From NCBI GenBank assembly GCA_945873335.1, contig CAMCCH010000006.1, positions 1 through 33,088 on the forward strand: a stretch of 33,088 nt of DNA. Reading direction: 5' to 3'. A model generated the notes under the pieces. It searched no databases. It was given only the letters and a program-made list of their open reading frames with translations, and was not told where the DNA came from. Both the position numbers and the translations under genes were made by a program. Source of the stretch: Bifidobacterium breve (GTDB lineage: Bacteria > Actinomycetota > Actinomycetes > Nanopelagicales > Nanopelagicaceae). Positions 1-7,296 of the stretch are shown one piece after another (positions within the stretch are counted from its first letter, which is position 1; each line of letters begins with the position of its first letter).

Positions 1-25
1 ATAAACAAGGTGCACCGATTCCGCT

Positions 26-145
26 GTTATCTCTCATCCGGACTTTAACCGTCGGTCTCAGAGTTTCACTGAGTCAACCGCCCATTGGATATGTGCGGGT
101 CGCGGACTATAACCGCCGGTTCGAAATTACATCGACCCCGATAAC
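26..145 (-). ncRNA. FMN riboswitch (RFN element)
   Basis: On the minus strand the sequence shows the RFN hallmarks in order: a closing stem GTTATC (140-145) pairing with GATAAC (26-31), the ACCGGCGGTTATAGTCCGCG block around 103-122, a GACTCAGTGAAACTCTGAGACC hairpin in two parts, then CCGACGGTTAAAGTCCGGAT before the final GAGAGATAAC. These are the conserved FMN-binding blocks. FMN binding to RFN elements represses riboflavin synthesis or uptake genes. The regulated gene lies to the left of the window and is not visible; a ribD/ribE/ribBA operon or a riboflavin transporter is most likely. No terminator can be judged here. Confidence 0.95.
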
Positions 146-154
146 AACATCGCA

Positions 155-160
155 ATTCTA
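155..160 (-). promoter_or_regulatory. -10 box of the riboswitch transcript
   Basis: TAGAAT on the minus strand lies 9 nt before the riboswitch closing stem, so transcription would start about 7 nt downstream, just ahead of the P1 helix. No good -35 is visible at 16-18 bp. It is back-to-back with the plus-strand promoter at 202-207. Confidence 0.55.
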
Positions 161-201
161 GCGCCTTTCACGCATTTTCGAGAATCGGTAATTTTGAACA
201 G

Positions 202-207
202 TATTCT
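202..207 (+). promoter_or_regulatory. -10 box, leaderless start of the DUF2256 gene
   Basis: TATTCT ends 7 nt before the ATG at 215, so the transcript should begin at or next to the start codon. There is no Shine-Dalgarno sequence in front of the gene, which fits a leaderless mRNA. Confidence 0.6.
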
Positions 208-214
208 CTGCGCT

Positions 215-358
215 ATGCCACGCATAGCCAAAGATAAGAATGGATTCGCACCGAAGATCTGCCTGCGCTGTGGCCTTGAATTTGAATGGCGAAAGAAGTG
301 GGCTAAAAACTGGAACGACGTGAAATATTGCAGCGAGCGTTGCCGAGAAAATAAATGA
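215..358 (+). CDS. DUF2256 zinc-ribbon micro-protein
   Basis: A 47-aa basic protein starting [20 protein letters not shown]. It has two Cys pairs, CLRC (16-19) and CSERC (39-43), a tryptophan-rich middle (WRKKWAKNW) and a basic tail, the pattern of the DUF2256 family. From family knowledge, DUF2256 genes commonly sit beside cryptochrome/photolyase-related genes; their function is unknown, and metal binding through four cysteines is inferred. The stop codon overlaps the next start as ATGA (355-358), so translation of the photolyase is probably coupled to this gene. The start is fixed by the -10 at 202-207, with no SD. The size makes it easy to miss in automatic annotation. Confidence 0.85.
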   Translation: MPRIAKDKNGFAPKICLRCGLEFEWRKKWAKNWNDVKYCSERCRENK

Positions 359-1827
359 AGCGCATTATCTATATTCCCTTTGATCACTTGCATCGAAAAT
401 TTGGTGCACTCAAAGGCGCTAATCCGCAGGAAGATGTAATCGTTTTAGTTCAAAGTGCGCGCATGATTACTGGGCGCACTTGGCACAAGGAGCGCCTCTT
501 CTTTCTTATCTCTAGTGCTCGCCACTTCGCGCAATCGCTAGAAGAAGAAGGCTTTAGCGTTGAGTATGTAAAAGCTGGAACAACTATTGATGGCCTCAAG
601 GTTGTTGAAAAGAAATATCCCAACCTTCCTATTGTTTGCGCTGAGCCTTCCTCCTTTAGGCAATTCGAAGCGCTCAAGGATTACGGCGTGGGTTTTATCG
701 AAAATGATTTCTTCCTCACGCCCCGGCCACTTTTTATGGATTGGGCTAAGGATCAAAAGAGTTTCCTTATGGAAAGTTTTTACAGGAAGCAACGTGTTCG
801 CCTTGGTGTGTTGATGAATGGAAAAGAGCCCGAAGGTGGTTCCTGGAACTTTGATAAAGAGAATCGATTGCCTCCCCCTAAGAAATATGAAGGTCCCCTT
901 TACTTAGAACATAAGCGAGATGAAATTGATAGCGCAGTTGCCAAAGAGTTAGGCCATAAGCCAACGACTACATGGGCAACAACTCGTGCGGGCGCTTTGG
1001 CCCAGATGAAGAACTTTTTCGATAATCACTTTGGCGAATTTGGACCCCTCGAAGATGCGATGACGAGTGAGAACTGGGCTCTTCACCATTCCTTGCTTTC
1101 GCCATATATCAATAATGGATTGCTTCATGCGAGTGAAGTTATAACTGCTGCAATGAAGGCATATAAGACAGGATCGGTTCCTATTGAATCTGCTGAAGGT
1201 TTCGTTCGCCAAATCATCGGCTGGCGTGAATATGTCAACGGTATGTATTGGTTTCTAGGGCCTGACTATCGCGAAAATAATGAACTCGGTGCAAACCGTC
1301 CATTATTACCTTTATTTAGCGACCCTAATAAAACTTCAATGAACTGTATGAAGGAAACTGTCACAGATATCAATGAACGTGCGTGGGTTCACCATATTCC
1401 TCGCCTGATGTTGTTATCTAATCTTGCATTAGTAACTGGTACTAACCCACAAGAATTTTTGGATTGGATGCGCGAAGTATTTATCGATGCAAGTGAATGG
1501 GTAATGGTTCCCAACGTTATCGGTATGGGTGTGCATGCCGACGGTGGGAAAATGATGACTAAGCCTTATGCAGCAGGTGGTGCTTACATTTCGCGAATGT
1601 CTAATTACTGCAAGGGCTGTATTTACAATCCAAAGCTGCGCACAGGTGAGGATGCGTGTCCCTTCACAACTCTTTATTGGGATTTCCTTGATCGCCATAA
1701 AGAGAGTTTTGCTAAAAACCATCGAATGAGCCAACAGGTGTTCGGTTTAAACCGTTTATCCGATCTACCTGAATTGAGGGTACGTGCGCAAGAAGTTTTG
1801 AAGGGTCTAGAGGCAGGAAAGATTTAG
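355..1827 (+). CDS. FeS-type (6-4) photolyase / cryptochrome-related protein (PhrB-like)
   Basis: 490 aa, the normal length for the FeS-BCP / CryPro class of the photolyase superfamily. The N-terminal third is the Rossmann-like antenna domain (IIYIPFDHL at 4-12); the rest is the helical FAD-binding domain. Four cysteines, C331, C419, C422 and C435, have the same spacing (88, 3, 13) I recall for the [4Fe-4S] ligands of Agrobacterium PhrB. The double histidine AWVHHIPRL (H346-H347) falls where PhrB has its catalytic pair. Known members repair (6-4) photoproducts with FAD and use 6,7-dimethyl-8-ribityllumazine as antenna. It overlaps the DUF2256 gene by 4 nt and lies divergent from an FMN riboswitch. 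A photoreceptor role instead of repair cannot be excluded from sequence. Confidence 0.92.
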   Translation: MKRIIYIPFDHLHRKFGALKGANPQEDVIVLVQSARMITGRTWHKERLFFLISSARHFAQSLEEEGFSVEYVKAGTTIDGLKVVEKKYPNLPIVCAEPSSFRQFEALKDYGVGFIENDFFLTPRPLFMDWAKDQKSFLMESFYRKQRVRLGVLMNGKEPEGGSWNFDKENRLPPPKKYEGPLYLEHKRDEIDSAVAKELGHKPTTTWATTRAGALAQMKNFFDNHFGEFGPLEDAMTSENWALHHSLLSPYINNGLLHASEVITAAMKAYKTGSVPIESAEGFVRQIIGWREYVNGMYWFLGPDYRENNELGANRPLLPLFSDPNKTSMNCMKETVTDINERAWVHHIPRLMLLSNLALVTGTNPQEFLDWMREVFIDASEWVMVPNVIGMGVHADGGKMMTKPYAAGGAYISRMSNYCKGCIYNPKLRTGEDACPFTTLYWDFLDRHKESFAKNHRMSQQVFGLNRLSDLPELRVRAQEVLKGLEAGKI

Positions 1828-1828
1828 A

Positions 1829-1857
1829 TTGTTGCCTTTTGAGAGATTCGGTATTCT
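1829..1857 (+). promoter_or_regulatory. Promoter of the copper monooxygenase gene (-35 TTGTTG, -10 TATTCT)
   Basis: TTGTTG at 1829-1834 and TATTCT at 1852-1857 are separated by 17 bp. The -10 ends 7 nt before a GTG at 1865. The TTG at 1829, which opens the longest reading frame, is therefore part of the -35 box and not a start codon. Confidence 0.65.
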
Positions 1858-1864
1858 TTTCAGT

Positions 1865-2974
1865 GTGAATATGCGAAGACTTCTCGTTCCAGCGGTAGCA
1901 GCCGTATTGCTTACATCCTTTATGCCACAAGTTGCAGATGCAGCCAAGGCTCCTAAGGTCAAGAAATACAGCGTCACGATGAAGAAGGCATATCTACCCG
2001 CTGTGCCAAATAAAGGTACCGATGATTATCGATGTTTTTTACTTGATCCAAAAATCAGCGCAGATTCAATTATTCGAAGTATCGAATTTGTTCCACAGCG
2101 CAAAAATTATGTCCATCATGCAATTATCTTTCGCGTAACCGATGCTGATCTCGTTGAAGCACTTGAAGCAGATAAAAGTGGAATTGGATGGCCTTGTTTT
2201 GGTGGTACGGGTCTTGGCGGAATGCTCTCATCATTTATTTCATCTCCGTGGCTAAGTTCATGGGCGCCTGGTCGCGGTAAAGATATTTCACCAGCTGGCT
2301 ATGGAACTCCGATTAAAAAAGGCGAACGAATAGTTTTGCAAGTTCACTACAACTTGTTGGCCGCATCAAATGGAATGGTTGAAACAGATCAATCAAAAAT
2401 CATCATTGATGCAATCCCAGCCAAGGGTTCAAATATCAAGCAATTAGGTATTGAACTATTCCCAGCTCCAGTCGAATTAGCCTGTCCGCCCGGTGTCACA
2501 GGTCCCCTATGCGATCGCGACCAATCACTCATTGATCTAGCAACGCGAACAACTTCAAAGAGTGCCCTTGAGTCAGTGGGAATCAATGCTTTGTGTAGAC
2601 AAAATCCCTATAAGCCAATTCCTTCCTTGACCTCTCGCTGTGACAAGGTGATGAGATCAAGTTTCAACATCATCTCTGCAGGGCCGCATATGCATTTACT
2701 GGGACGCTCCCTCAAACTAACTCTTAACCCAGGTACTTCGAGTGAGCAAACAATTCTCAATGTTGCGAATTACGACTTTGATAATCAATCCTCAACTCTT
2801 CTCAAGAGCCCGATCGCTGTAAAACCTGGTGACACTATTCGTATTGAATGCACATTTGATCCCACATTGAGACAGAAAATACCTCAACTAAAAGATCTTG
2901 AACCTCGATATGTCACATGGGGTGAAGGATCCTCAGATGAAATGTGTCTCGGTATCGTTTCAACCTCTAAGTAA
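1865..2974 (+). CDS. Secreted copper type II monooxygenase (PHM/DBH-like)
   Basis: About 369 aa from the GTG at 1865 (or 367 from the ATG at 1871). The signal peptide is MRRLLVPAVAAVLLTSF followed by an ADA-A type cleavage site. The mature part has every copper-ligand motif of the ascorbate-dependent PHM/DBH family: YRCFLLDP near the N-terminus, VHHAIIF (H84-H85), QVHYNL (H161), GPHMHLLG (H275, H277) and DEMCLG (M360). By homology these give the CuH and CuM sites. In animals these enzymes hydroxylate glycine-extended peptides or dopamine; bacterial substrates are unknown. The protein should act outside the membrane. Its 3' end overlaps the convergent DCC gene by 15 bp. The promoter at 1829-1857 fixes the start and excludes the longer TTG form. 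Confidence 0.85.
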   Translation: MNMRRLLVPAVAAVLLTSFMPQVADAAKAPKVKKYSVTMKKAYLPAVPNKGTDDYRCFLLDPKISADSIIRSIEFVPQRKNYVHHAIIFRVTDADLVEALEADKSGIGWPCFGGTGLGGMLSSFISSPWLSSWAPGRGKDISPAGYGTPIKKGERIVLQVHYNLLAASNGMVETDQSKIIIDAIPAKGSNIKQLGIELFPAPVELACPPGVTGPLCDRDQSLIDLATRTTSKSALESVGINALCRQNPYKPIPSLTSRCDKVMRSSFNIISAGPHMHLLGRSLKLTLNPGTSSEQTILNVANYDFDNQSSTLLKSPIAVKPGDTIRIECTFDPTLRQKIPQLKDLEPRYVTWGEGSSDEMCLGIVSTSK

Positions 2975-3307
2975 GCGAGACAAAATCTTTACTGGCAATG
3001 AATTTCTGTGGCTTGCCACCCACTTATAACCAGAGCGGCCAATCGGACCTGAACAAGTAATTAGAGTTGAGAGAACCTTGTTTCCACGACGATTGAGCAA
3101 GAGCGCTACGCCGCCAGCACCGCTGAACTGGCCTTGATCAGTAATGACAAAAACCTCACGTGAACATTGCTCAAGGCTCAAGCCAAATCGAGAGAGTTCG
3201 GCTGTGTGAAAATCAAGAGGCGTAATAACTAGTTTCTTGCTGACCCAAGCTATTGAATTTTTGCACAATTGACACTGGCCATCATAGATAACGAAGATTT
3301 CACTCAC
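2960..3307 (-). CDS. DCC-family thiol-disulfide oxidoreductase-like protein (DUF393)
   Basis: 115 aa beginning MSEIFVIYDGQCQLCKNSI. The YDGxCxxC signature (C12, C15) is the defining N-terminal motif of the DCC/DUF393 family, which has a thioredoxin-like fold and predicted thiol-disulfide activity; few members have a proven role. There is no signal peptide, so it should be cytoplasmic. The start is a GTG at 3305-3307; a weak CTAATT lies 6 nt upstream and no SD is seen. Its tail overlaps the end of the convergent copper monooxygenase gene. The CDGSH-like gene lies just upstream on the same strand (27 nt gap), so the two may share a transcript. Confidence 0.85.
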   Translation of the reverse strand: MSEIFVIYDGQCQLCKNSIAWVSKKLVITPLDFHTAELSRFGLSLEQCSREVFVITDQGQFSGAGGVALLLNRRGNKVLSTLITCSGPIGRSGYKWVASHRNSLPVKILSRLLRG

Positions 3308-3334
3308 TTTGATAATTAGCGAGAGAAAAAGTAA

Positions 3335-3484
3335 TTAGTTCTTGGCTACGAATTCAGATGCGTGAGGAAAGCCATTTGCTTCTAGCTTTTCAGCGATATC
3401 AGCTTTGACAGCCTTGACGACCTTGTGTGTTCCATCGCAGTTCTTCTCTTCATCTCTGGTGTAACCACATGTACAAGCGCCCAT
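3335..3484 (-). CDS. CDGSH-like iron-sulfur micro-protein
   Basis: 49 aa, starting MGACTCGYTRDEEKNCDGTH. The CxC...CDGTH arrangement (C4, C6, C16, H20) resembles the CDGSH [2Fe-2S] motif (C-x-C-x8-C-D-G-x-H), but the spacer between the second and third Cys is 9 instead of 8 residues and the usual proline is missing. The remainder is an alpha-helical, Lys/Ala-rich tail. The start has a good SD (AGAGG) about 6 nt upstream of the ATG at 3482-3484. It lies between the cytochrome b5 gene and the DCC gene on the same strand. Fe-S or zinc binding is inferred from the Cys/His set. Confidence 0.75.
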   Translation of the reverse strand: MGACTCGYTRDEEKNCDGTHKVVKAVKADIAEKLEANGFPHASEFVAKN

Positions 3485-3547
3485 GATTTCCTCTTTCTCT
3501 TGAAATGTTGATGCAATCTTATAGGAAGTGCAGAGTCTAAGCAGAAT

Positions 3548-4396
3548 TTATTTGGCTAGTGGGCCAAGAAGGTAGTTTGCAAGGGTGCTAGTTGGTGAAC
3601 CTCGAGAGCCATGTTGGGCACTAAAAGATGATGTTCCATCTGTTCCACAGAGTGCGCGAATACGAGATGCACCACCTGGATGTGAATTAATCCACTGAGT
3701 GAGGTTATAAACATTGCCGCCAATTACAGACCAGCAACTTGATTCGGAATTATTAGCTCTTACATTTGCCATGGTGTAACCAGATTGCGTAGTTGCTTCT
3801 GCTTTAGGAGTACTTGATGCAGATGGCTCTGGAGTGGGTTTTGCAGCAGCTGGTGATGCCGTTGGAGTTGGTGTTGATAAAGGCGCAGGTCCGCGCAAGA
3901 CTTCACCACGGATCTCTTTCTCACCGACTGCAATAGTAATTCCCGCTTTAGCGCGAGATGTAACAAGGAATTGATAGATACCTGCTTCGGCGGGTGCTGA
4001 ATATCGAGCAAGATAGAAGTAGTTAGTGCCGCCATATGGTTCATAGAAAGGGCTGCGCTCATTTATTTTTATTGTGATTTTCTTACCCGTTGGTGAAGTA
4101 ATAACTAGTTGCGGCAATTGCGTATTCTTTAGTGCGCTCTCAGGCTTCTTATCAACAATGAGGTACTGCACTGCTAATTGATCGCCTTCTTTGAGCGCAG
4201 CGCGAAATGCTTTCTTCTGACCTGATTTAGTAAAGGAGGCTCGTACAGCAAATGAGATAGTGCCATCGACTAGAAGTGGACCAGCCTTTGGTGTGGTGTC
4301 AGTATCGAGCAATTGCACTGGTTGGTGAGCAGATGCAATAGGCATGACTGCACCTGCCAACACCACAGTGATTAGCAGAAGCAGAGTGCGCCGCAT
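3548..4396 (-). CDS. Secreted protein with C-terminal cytochrome b5 heme domain
   Basis: 282 aa from the ATG at 4396. The signal peptide is RRTLLLLITVVLAGAVMPIASA. It is followed by a beta-rich domain of unknown family (to about 170), a Pro/Thr/Ser/Ala-rich linker, and a cytochrome b5 domain (about 205-282). The heme histidines are H239 in HPGG and H262 in AQHG. Two cysteines in the b5 domain (C221, C250) could form a disulfide, as expected for an exported b5. It probably transfers electrons outside the membrane; the partner is unknown. A GTG start at 4441, 4438 or 4435 would add up to 15 residues but overlaps the upstream 41-aa gene and hides the signal peptide, so 4396 is preferred although no SD is visible. 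Confidence 0.85.
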   Translation of the reverse strand: MRRTLLLLITVVLAGAVMPIASAHQPVQLLDTDTTPKAGPLLVDGTISFAVRASFTKSGQKKAFRAALKEGDQLAVQYLIVDKKPESALKNTQLPQLVITSPTGKKITIKINERSPFYEPYGGTNYFYLARYSAPAEAGIYQFLVTSRAKAGITIAVGEKEIRGEVLRGPAPLSTPTPTASPAAAKPTPEPSASSTPKAEATTQSGYTMANVRANNSESSCWSVIGGNVYNLTQWINSHPGGASRIRALCGTDGTSSFSAQHGSRGSPTSTLANYLLGPLAK

Positions 4397-4418
4397 CGGG
4401 GCTGCGACGTAATGGAGA

Positions 4419-4544
4419 TTAACTTTCGAAATCACCACCACGCCCCGTTATCTTTCTGCGATTACGCTTTGGCTTCTCATAAACAAATATGAGGACAATT
4501 GTCGCAACGGTATAAAGCCCAATAATTGCGAAAGCTGCATTCAT
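4419..4544 (-). CDS. Single-pass membrane micro-protein
   Basis: 41 aa: one hydrophobic segment (AAFAIIGLYTVATIVLIFVY) followed by a strongly basic tail (EKPKRNRRKITGR), so a single membrane span with the C-terminus inside. The ATG at 4542-4544 overlaps the stop of the upstream 125-aa membrane protein by one base (TAATG), which points to translational coupling, and the gene ends 22 nt before the cytochrome b5 start. I do not recognise the family. The coupling and the clean TM-plus-basic pattern are the evidence that it is real. Confidence 0.65.
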   Translation of the reverse strand: MNAAFAIIGLYTVATIVLIFVYEKPKRNRRKITGRGGDFES

Positions 4545-4921
4545 TAGCTACCGAGGACTGCCCAAGTAACAAGTGCGAAGATTGCGATTCCCATTCCAAC
4601 AATTGCGATGGCAGTCAATGAGACAAGCCCGCGTGAATCTGCAATCTTTTTAGATAGCTCTGAAGAATCTTTTGTTCTTTTGAGATCAACTATGAGTACT
4701 TCTGCTTCACGGATAGTTGCATACTGGGTAATCATTGAAAGAATTCCAGTGACTGCCGCAACTCCGAGGGCAAGGTACTTAGCTCCATCATTAGCCTTTT
4801 CAAATAGGCCTAATGCAGAGAGAACCATTATTGCGATGAGGACAAGTGCTGGAGCAACTTGAGCCTGAATAATTTGTGTGCGCTTCTGATTCCATAACTT
4901 CAATAGAGCTAATTCGTTCAT
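4544..4921 (-). CDS. Three-TM membrane protein of unknown function
   Basis: 125 aa with hydrophobic segments at about 24-40, 49-65 and 100-122, separated by a charged loop (EAEVLIVDLKRTKDSSELSKKIADSR). No recognisable catalytic motif. It heads a minus-strand unit with the 41-aa membrane protein (1-nt overlap) and the exported cytochrome b5 gene, so a role in anchoring or supporting that redox protein is possible but unproven. The ATG at 4919-4921 has no SD and only a weak -10 candidate (TGGATT, 6 nt upstream). Confidence 0.75.
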   Translation of the reverse strand: MNELALLKLWNQKRTQIIQAQVAPALVLIAIMVLSALGLFEKANDGAKYLALGVAAVTGILSMITQYATIREAEVLIVDLKRTKDSSELSKKIADSRGLVSLTAIAIVGMGIAIFALVTWAVLGS

Positions 4922-5041
4922 CGAGTCAATCCATTCATAAAGAAAACAAGACCCCGCGTGAGCCTTGGGATAAGGCTAAATTCTAGAGAGAGGTAGCGCC
5001 AGTCGAAAGCTGCCTCGCGCTCATCTAGCTGAGCGAGGATG

Positions 5042-5047
5042 TAACCT
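5042..5047 (+). promoter_or_regulatory. -10 box, leaderless start at 5054
   Basis: TAACCT ends 6 nt before the GTG at 5054. There is no SD and no clear -35. Confidence 0.45.
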
Positions 5048-5053
5048 TTTTCT

Positions 5054-5425
5054 GTGAATATCAATGCTATGAGAACTATTCTAAAAGCGGGCTCGAGCGT
5101 ATTTGGGCTCTCCGCCATATTCTTGATTATTTTTCCTCGCACATTCCTAGATTTACTCCAGCTCGAAACAAGTGATGGCATGGTCTGGTCAATGCGCATG
5201 ATTGGCATAACTCTTGTTGCACTGGCTGGAAATATGTGGAACAACTCGCAGCAACGCAATGATCAAAGAGTTGCAAGCGTTGCAAAGATAATGTGCGTTA
5301 GCGCCGCCGGCCTTGGAGTATTGACTCTGATGATCCCCGCACCATTAGCCTGGTTTACATACTTATATGCAGCAATTGGCTTTGCTTTCTCACTTGCTTA
5401 TCTCATAGCCCTACTTCGGAAGTAA
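5054..5425 (+). CDS. Four-TM membrane protein of unknown function
   Basis: 123 aa with about four hydrophobic segments (roughly 13-28, 44-60, 75-92, 96-118) and an Arg/Asn/Gln-rich hydrophilic loop (NSQQRNDQR). No known motif seen. The GTG at 5054 is supported by the -10 at 5042-5047; an ATG at 5069 would shorten it by five residues. It is divergent from the 125-aa membrane protein gene and followed 53 nt later by the PH/GRAM-like gene, which has its own -10. Confidence 0.7.
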   Translation: MNINAMRTILKAGSSVFGLSAIFLIIFPRTFLDLLQLETSDGMVWSMRMIGITLVALAGNMWNNSQQRNDQRVASVAKIMCVSAAGLGVLTLMIPAPLAWFTYLYAAIGFAFSLAYLIALLRK

Positions 5426-5466
5426 GGCGTTCATCGCTTCCTCTCCCCTTTGTCGGTTAGGTCAAC

Positions 5467-5472
5467 TACTCT
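5467..5472 (+). promoter_or_regulatory. -10 box, leaderless start at 5479
   Basis: TACTCT ends 6 nt before the ATG at 5479. There is no SD. Confidence 0.5.
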
Positions 5473-5478
5473 CTATCT

Positions 5479-6159
5479 ATGGGTTTTTTCGCAAATTGGA
5501 AAGCAAAGCGCGCCGATAAGGCTGCGACTGCCACATTCAATCATCTTCAATTGATGTGGGAAGAAGATGTTGAGCAACTCAAGAAATTGATTACTGTCTT
5601 TACCGCTGCATCAAAGGGCGAAGATTCTGTTCCTAATACTCTGATGCAAAAACCCGGAGAACATACTCTCTGGAGCGAACGAGCAATCTTTCACGAAGCA
5701 GGACGCACGCCAACGCAATATGTGGGCGGATCTACTGGGGTAAGCATTCCCATTGGCGGCGGTGTTCGCTTTCGTGTTGGCGCAATGAAGGGCACGGCAA
5801 TTCCTGGGCAAGAATTGCAGATGGATAAAGATGAAGGCATTGTCATGCTCACTAACGAGCGACTTATTTTTACTGGGCCCATAAAGACGCAAGAATGGCA
5901 CTTTGATAAGTTGCTCATGCTCTCGACAACACCTGACGAATCAGATTATTTTATAAACGTTTCTAACCGACAAAAGACATCTGGTGTGCGCTTTGGTCCA
6001 GCTACTGGTCGAGAGTTCAATCGTTTTCTAGGCTCTGCCGCCGCGGCGAATGAATCAGGTTTTGCGGCAGTTCTCAAAGAATTACATGAAATGGAAAAAC
6101 GAATTGCGATTGAGAAGCCAATGCTCACGCTACCTTCAAGGTTATCCTTACCCCAATAA
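5479..6159 (+). CDS. Uncharacterised protein with PH/GRAM-like segment
   Basis: 226 aa, soluble. The N-terminus is charged and helical (WKAKRADKAATATFNHLQ). The middle contains a Gly-rich strand region and the stretch EGIVMLTNERLIFTGP (about 114-129), followed by alternating strands. VxLTNxRLIF is typical of GRAM and bacterial PH-like folds that sense membranes or proteins. The C-terminal part (about 180-210) is helical. No catalytic residues are evident. It has its own leaderless-type promoter. The fold assignment is inference from one motif; the function is unknown. Confidence 0.7.
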   Translation: MGFFANWKAKRADKAATATFNHLQLMWEEDVEQLKKLITVFTAASKGEDSVPNTLMQKPGEHTLWSERAIFHEAGRTPTQYVGGSTGVSIPIGGGVRFRVGAMKGTAIPGQELQMDKDEGIVMLTNERLIFTGPIKTQEWHFDKLLMLSTTPDESDYFINVSNRQKTSGVRFGPATGREFNRFLGSAAAANESGFAAVLKELHEMEKRIAIEKPMLTLPSRLSLPQ

Positions 6160-6213
6160 GTGGTTGCGACGAATCGGTATCGAAGCCGATTCGCAATATA
6201 AAAATAGGTCGGC

Positions 6214-6219
6214 TAAAGT
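6214..6219 (+). promoter_or_regulatory. -10 box, leaderless start at 6226
   Basis: TAAAGT ends 6 nt before the ATG at 6226. There is no SD. Confidence 0.45.
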
Positions 6220-6225
6220 CAAAAC

Positions 6226-7293
6226 ATGACAAACCTTTTCGATCCACTGACTCTACGCGGCACCACTTTTGCTAATCGTGTGTGGGTCTCGCCCATGTGT
6301 CAGTACTGCGCTGTTGACGGCCTCATTGGTGCCTGGCATTACACCCACCTGACTGCCTTTGCTACTGGTCGCCCAGGGTTGATCATGGTTGAAGCATCCG
6401 GAGTTGTACCTGAGGGTCGGATCACTACCGGTTGTGTTTCAATTGAAACAGATGCAAAGGTAAATGCTTTCACTCCCATTATCGATTTTGCACATTCTCA
6501 AAATGTGAAGGTTGGAATTCAGTTAGCCCACGCTGGTCGCAAAGGTTCCACAACAGTGCCAACCGATGACCACCCGATAGCGAGTTCTAGTGAGGGTGGT
6601 TGGCAAACTGTTTCAGCATCTCCCATTGCATATAACGAAATGCCAGTGCCTCGCGAACTCACTATTGACGAAATTCACGCACTCACCCAAAGCTTCGTAG
6701 ATGCAGCACTGCGCTGCGTCAAAGCCGGTTTTGATCTAGTCGAAATTCACGCAGCCCATGGCTATCTCTTTCATCAGTTCTACTCACCACTAACAAATCG
6801 CCGAAGCGACGAATATGGTGGATCTTTTGAGAATCGAATCAAATTCTTACTTGAAACTACTAAAGCTATTCGAGCAGCAATCCCCCAAGCGATGCCGCTT
6901 TTTGTCCGTTTATCTGCAAGTGACTGGGTAGAAGATGGTGGTTGGAACATTATTGATTCCATTGAGTTAGCGAAACAATTGAAAGAACTTGGCGTCGATC
7001 TCATTGATGTTTCATCCGCTGGCAATGTGCATGCGCAAAAAATTGTCGCAGGACCTGGCTTTCAAGTGCCTTTTGCACATGCGATCAAAAACGAGGTACA
7101 GATTCCAACGAGTGCGGTTGGGCTAATCACCGATGCACATCAAGCCCAACACATTATTGAAACGAATGAAGCAGATGCAGTCTTTATGGCGCGAGAGATG
7201 ATTCGCAATCCTCGCTGGCCGCTATATGCAGCTGAGGAATTAGGTGTCTCGGTAGAGTGGCCTGAACAGTATCTAAGAGGGAAGACCAAGTAA
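6226..7293 (+). CDS. Old-yellow-enzyme family NADPH:flavin oxidoreductase (YqjM/NamA-like)
   Basis: 355 aa, the usual size for the thermophilic-like/YqjM class. It should be an FMN-binding TIM barrel that reduces activated C=C bonds (enones, xenobiotics) with NADPH. Visible class markers are SPMCQY (C25, Y27, the redox-tuning Cys and Tyr of YqjM), QLAHAGRK (100-106), and HAAHGYLFHQF (H175, H178, Y180), the substrate-anion pair and proton-donor region, followed by RRSDEYGGSFENR. All expected residues are present, so it should be active. The DUF4287 gene starts 3 nt after its stop and is probably cotranscribed. The physiological substrate is unknown. Confidence 0.92.
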   Translation: MTNLFDPLTLRGTTFANRVWVSPMCQYCAVDGLIGAWHYTHLTAFATGRPGLIMVEASGVVPEGRITTGCVSIETDAKVNAFTPIIDFAHSQNVKVGIQLAHAGRKGSTTVPTDDHPIASSSEGGWQTVSASPIAYNEMPVPRELTIDEIHALTQSFVDAALRCVKAGFDLVEIHAAHGYLFHQFYSPLTNRRSDEYGGSFENRIKFLLETTKAIRAAIPQAMPLFVRLSASDWVEDGGWNIIDSIELAKQLKELGVDLIDVSSAGNVHAQKIVAGPGFQVPFAHAIKNEVQIPTSAVGLITDAHQAQHIIETNEADAVFMAREMIRNPRWPLYAAEELGVSVEWPEQYLRGKTK

Positions 7294-7296
7294 GTT

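Noticed and set aside
127-393. 88-aa minus-strand open frame near the left end
   Set aside because: It lies antisense to DUF2256 and the rib promoter region; composition is not protein-like and the plus-strand gene is well supported.
1829-1864. TTG-initiated N-terminal extension of the copper monooxygenase
   Set aside because: The TTG is part of the -35 box, and the extension would place charged residues before the signal peptide.
3760-4062. 100-aa minus-strand frame inside the cytochrome b5 gene
   Set aside because: It is an out-of-frame shadow with His/Gln-rich low-complexity translation.
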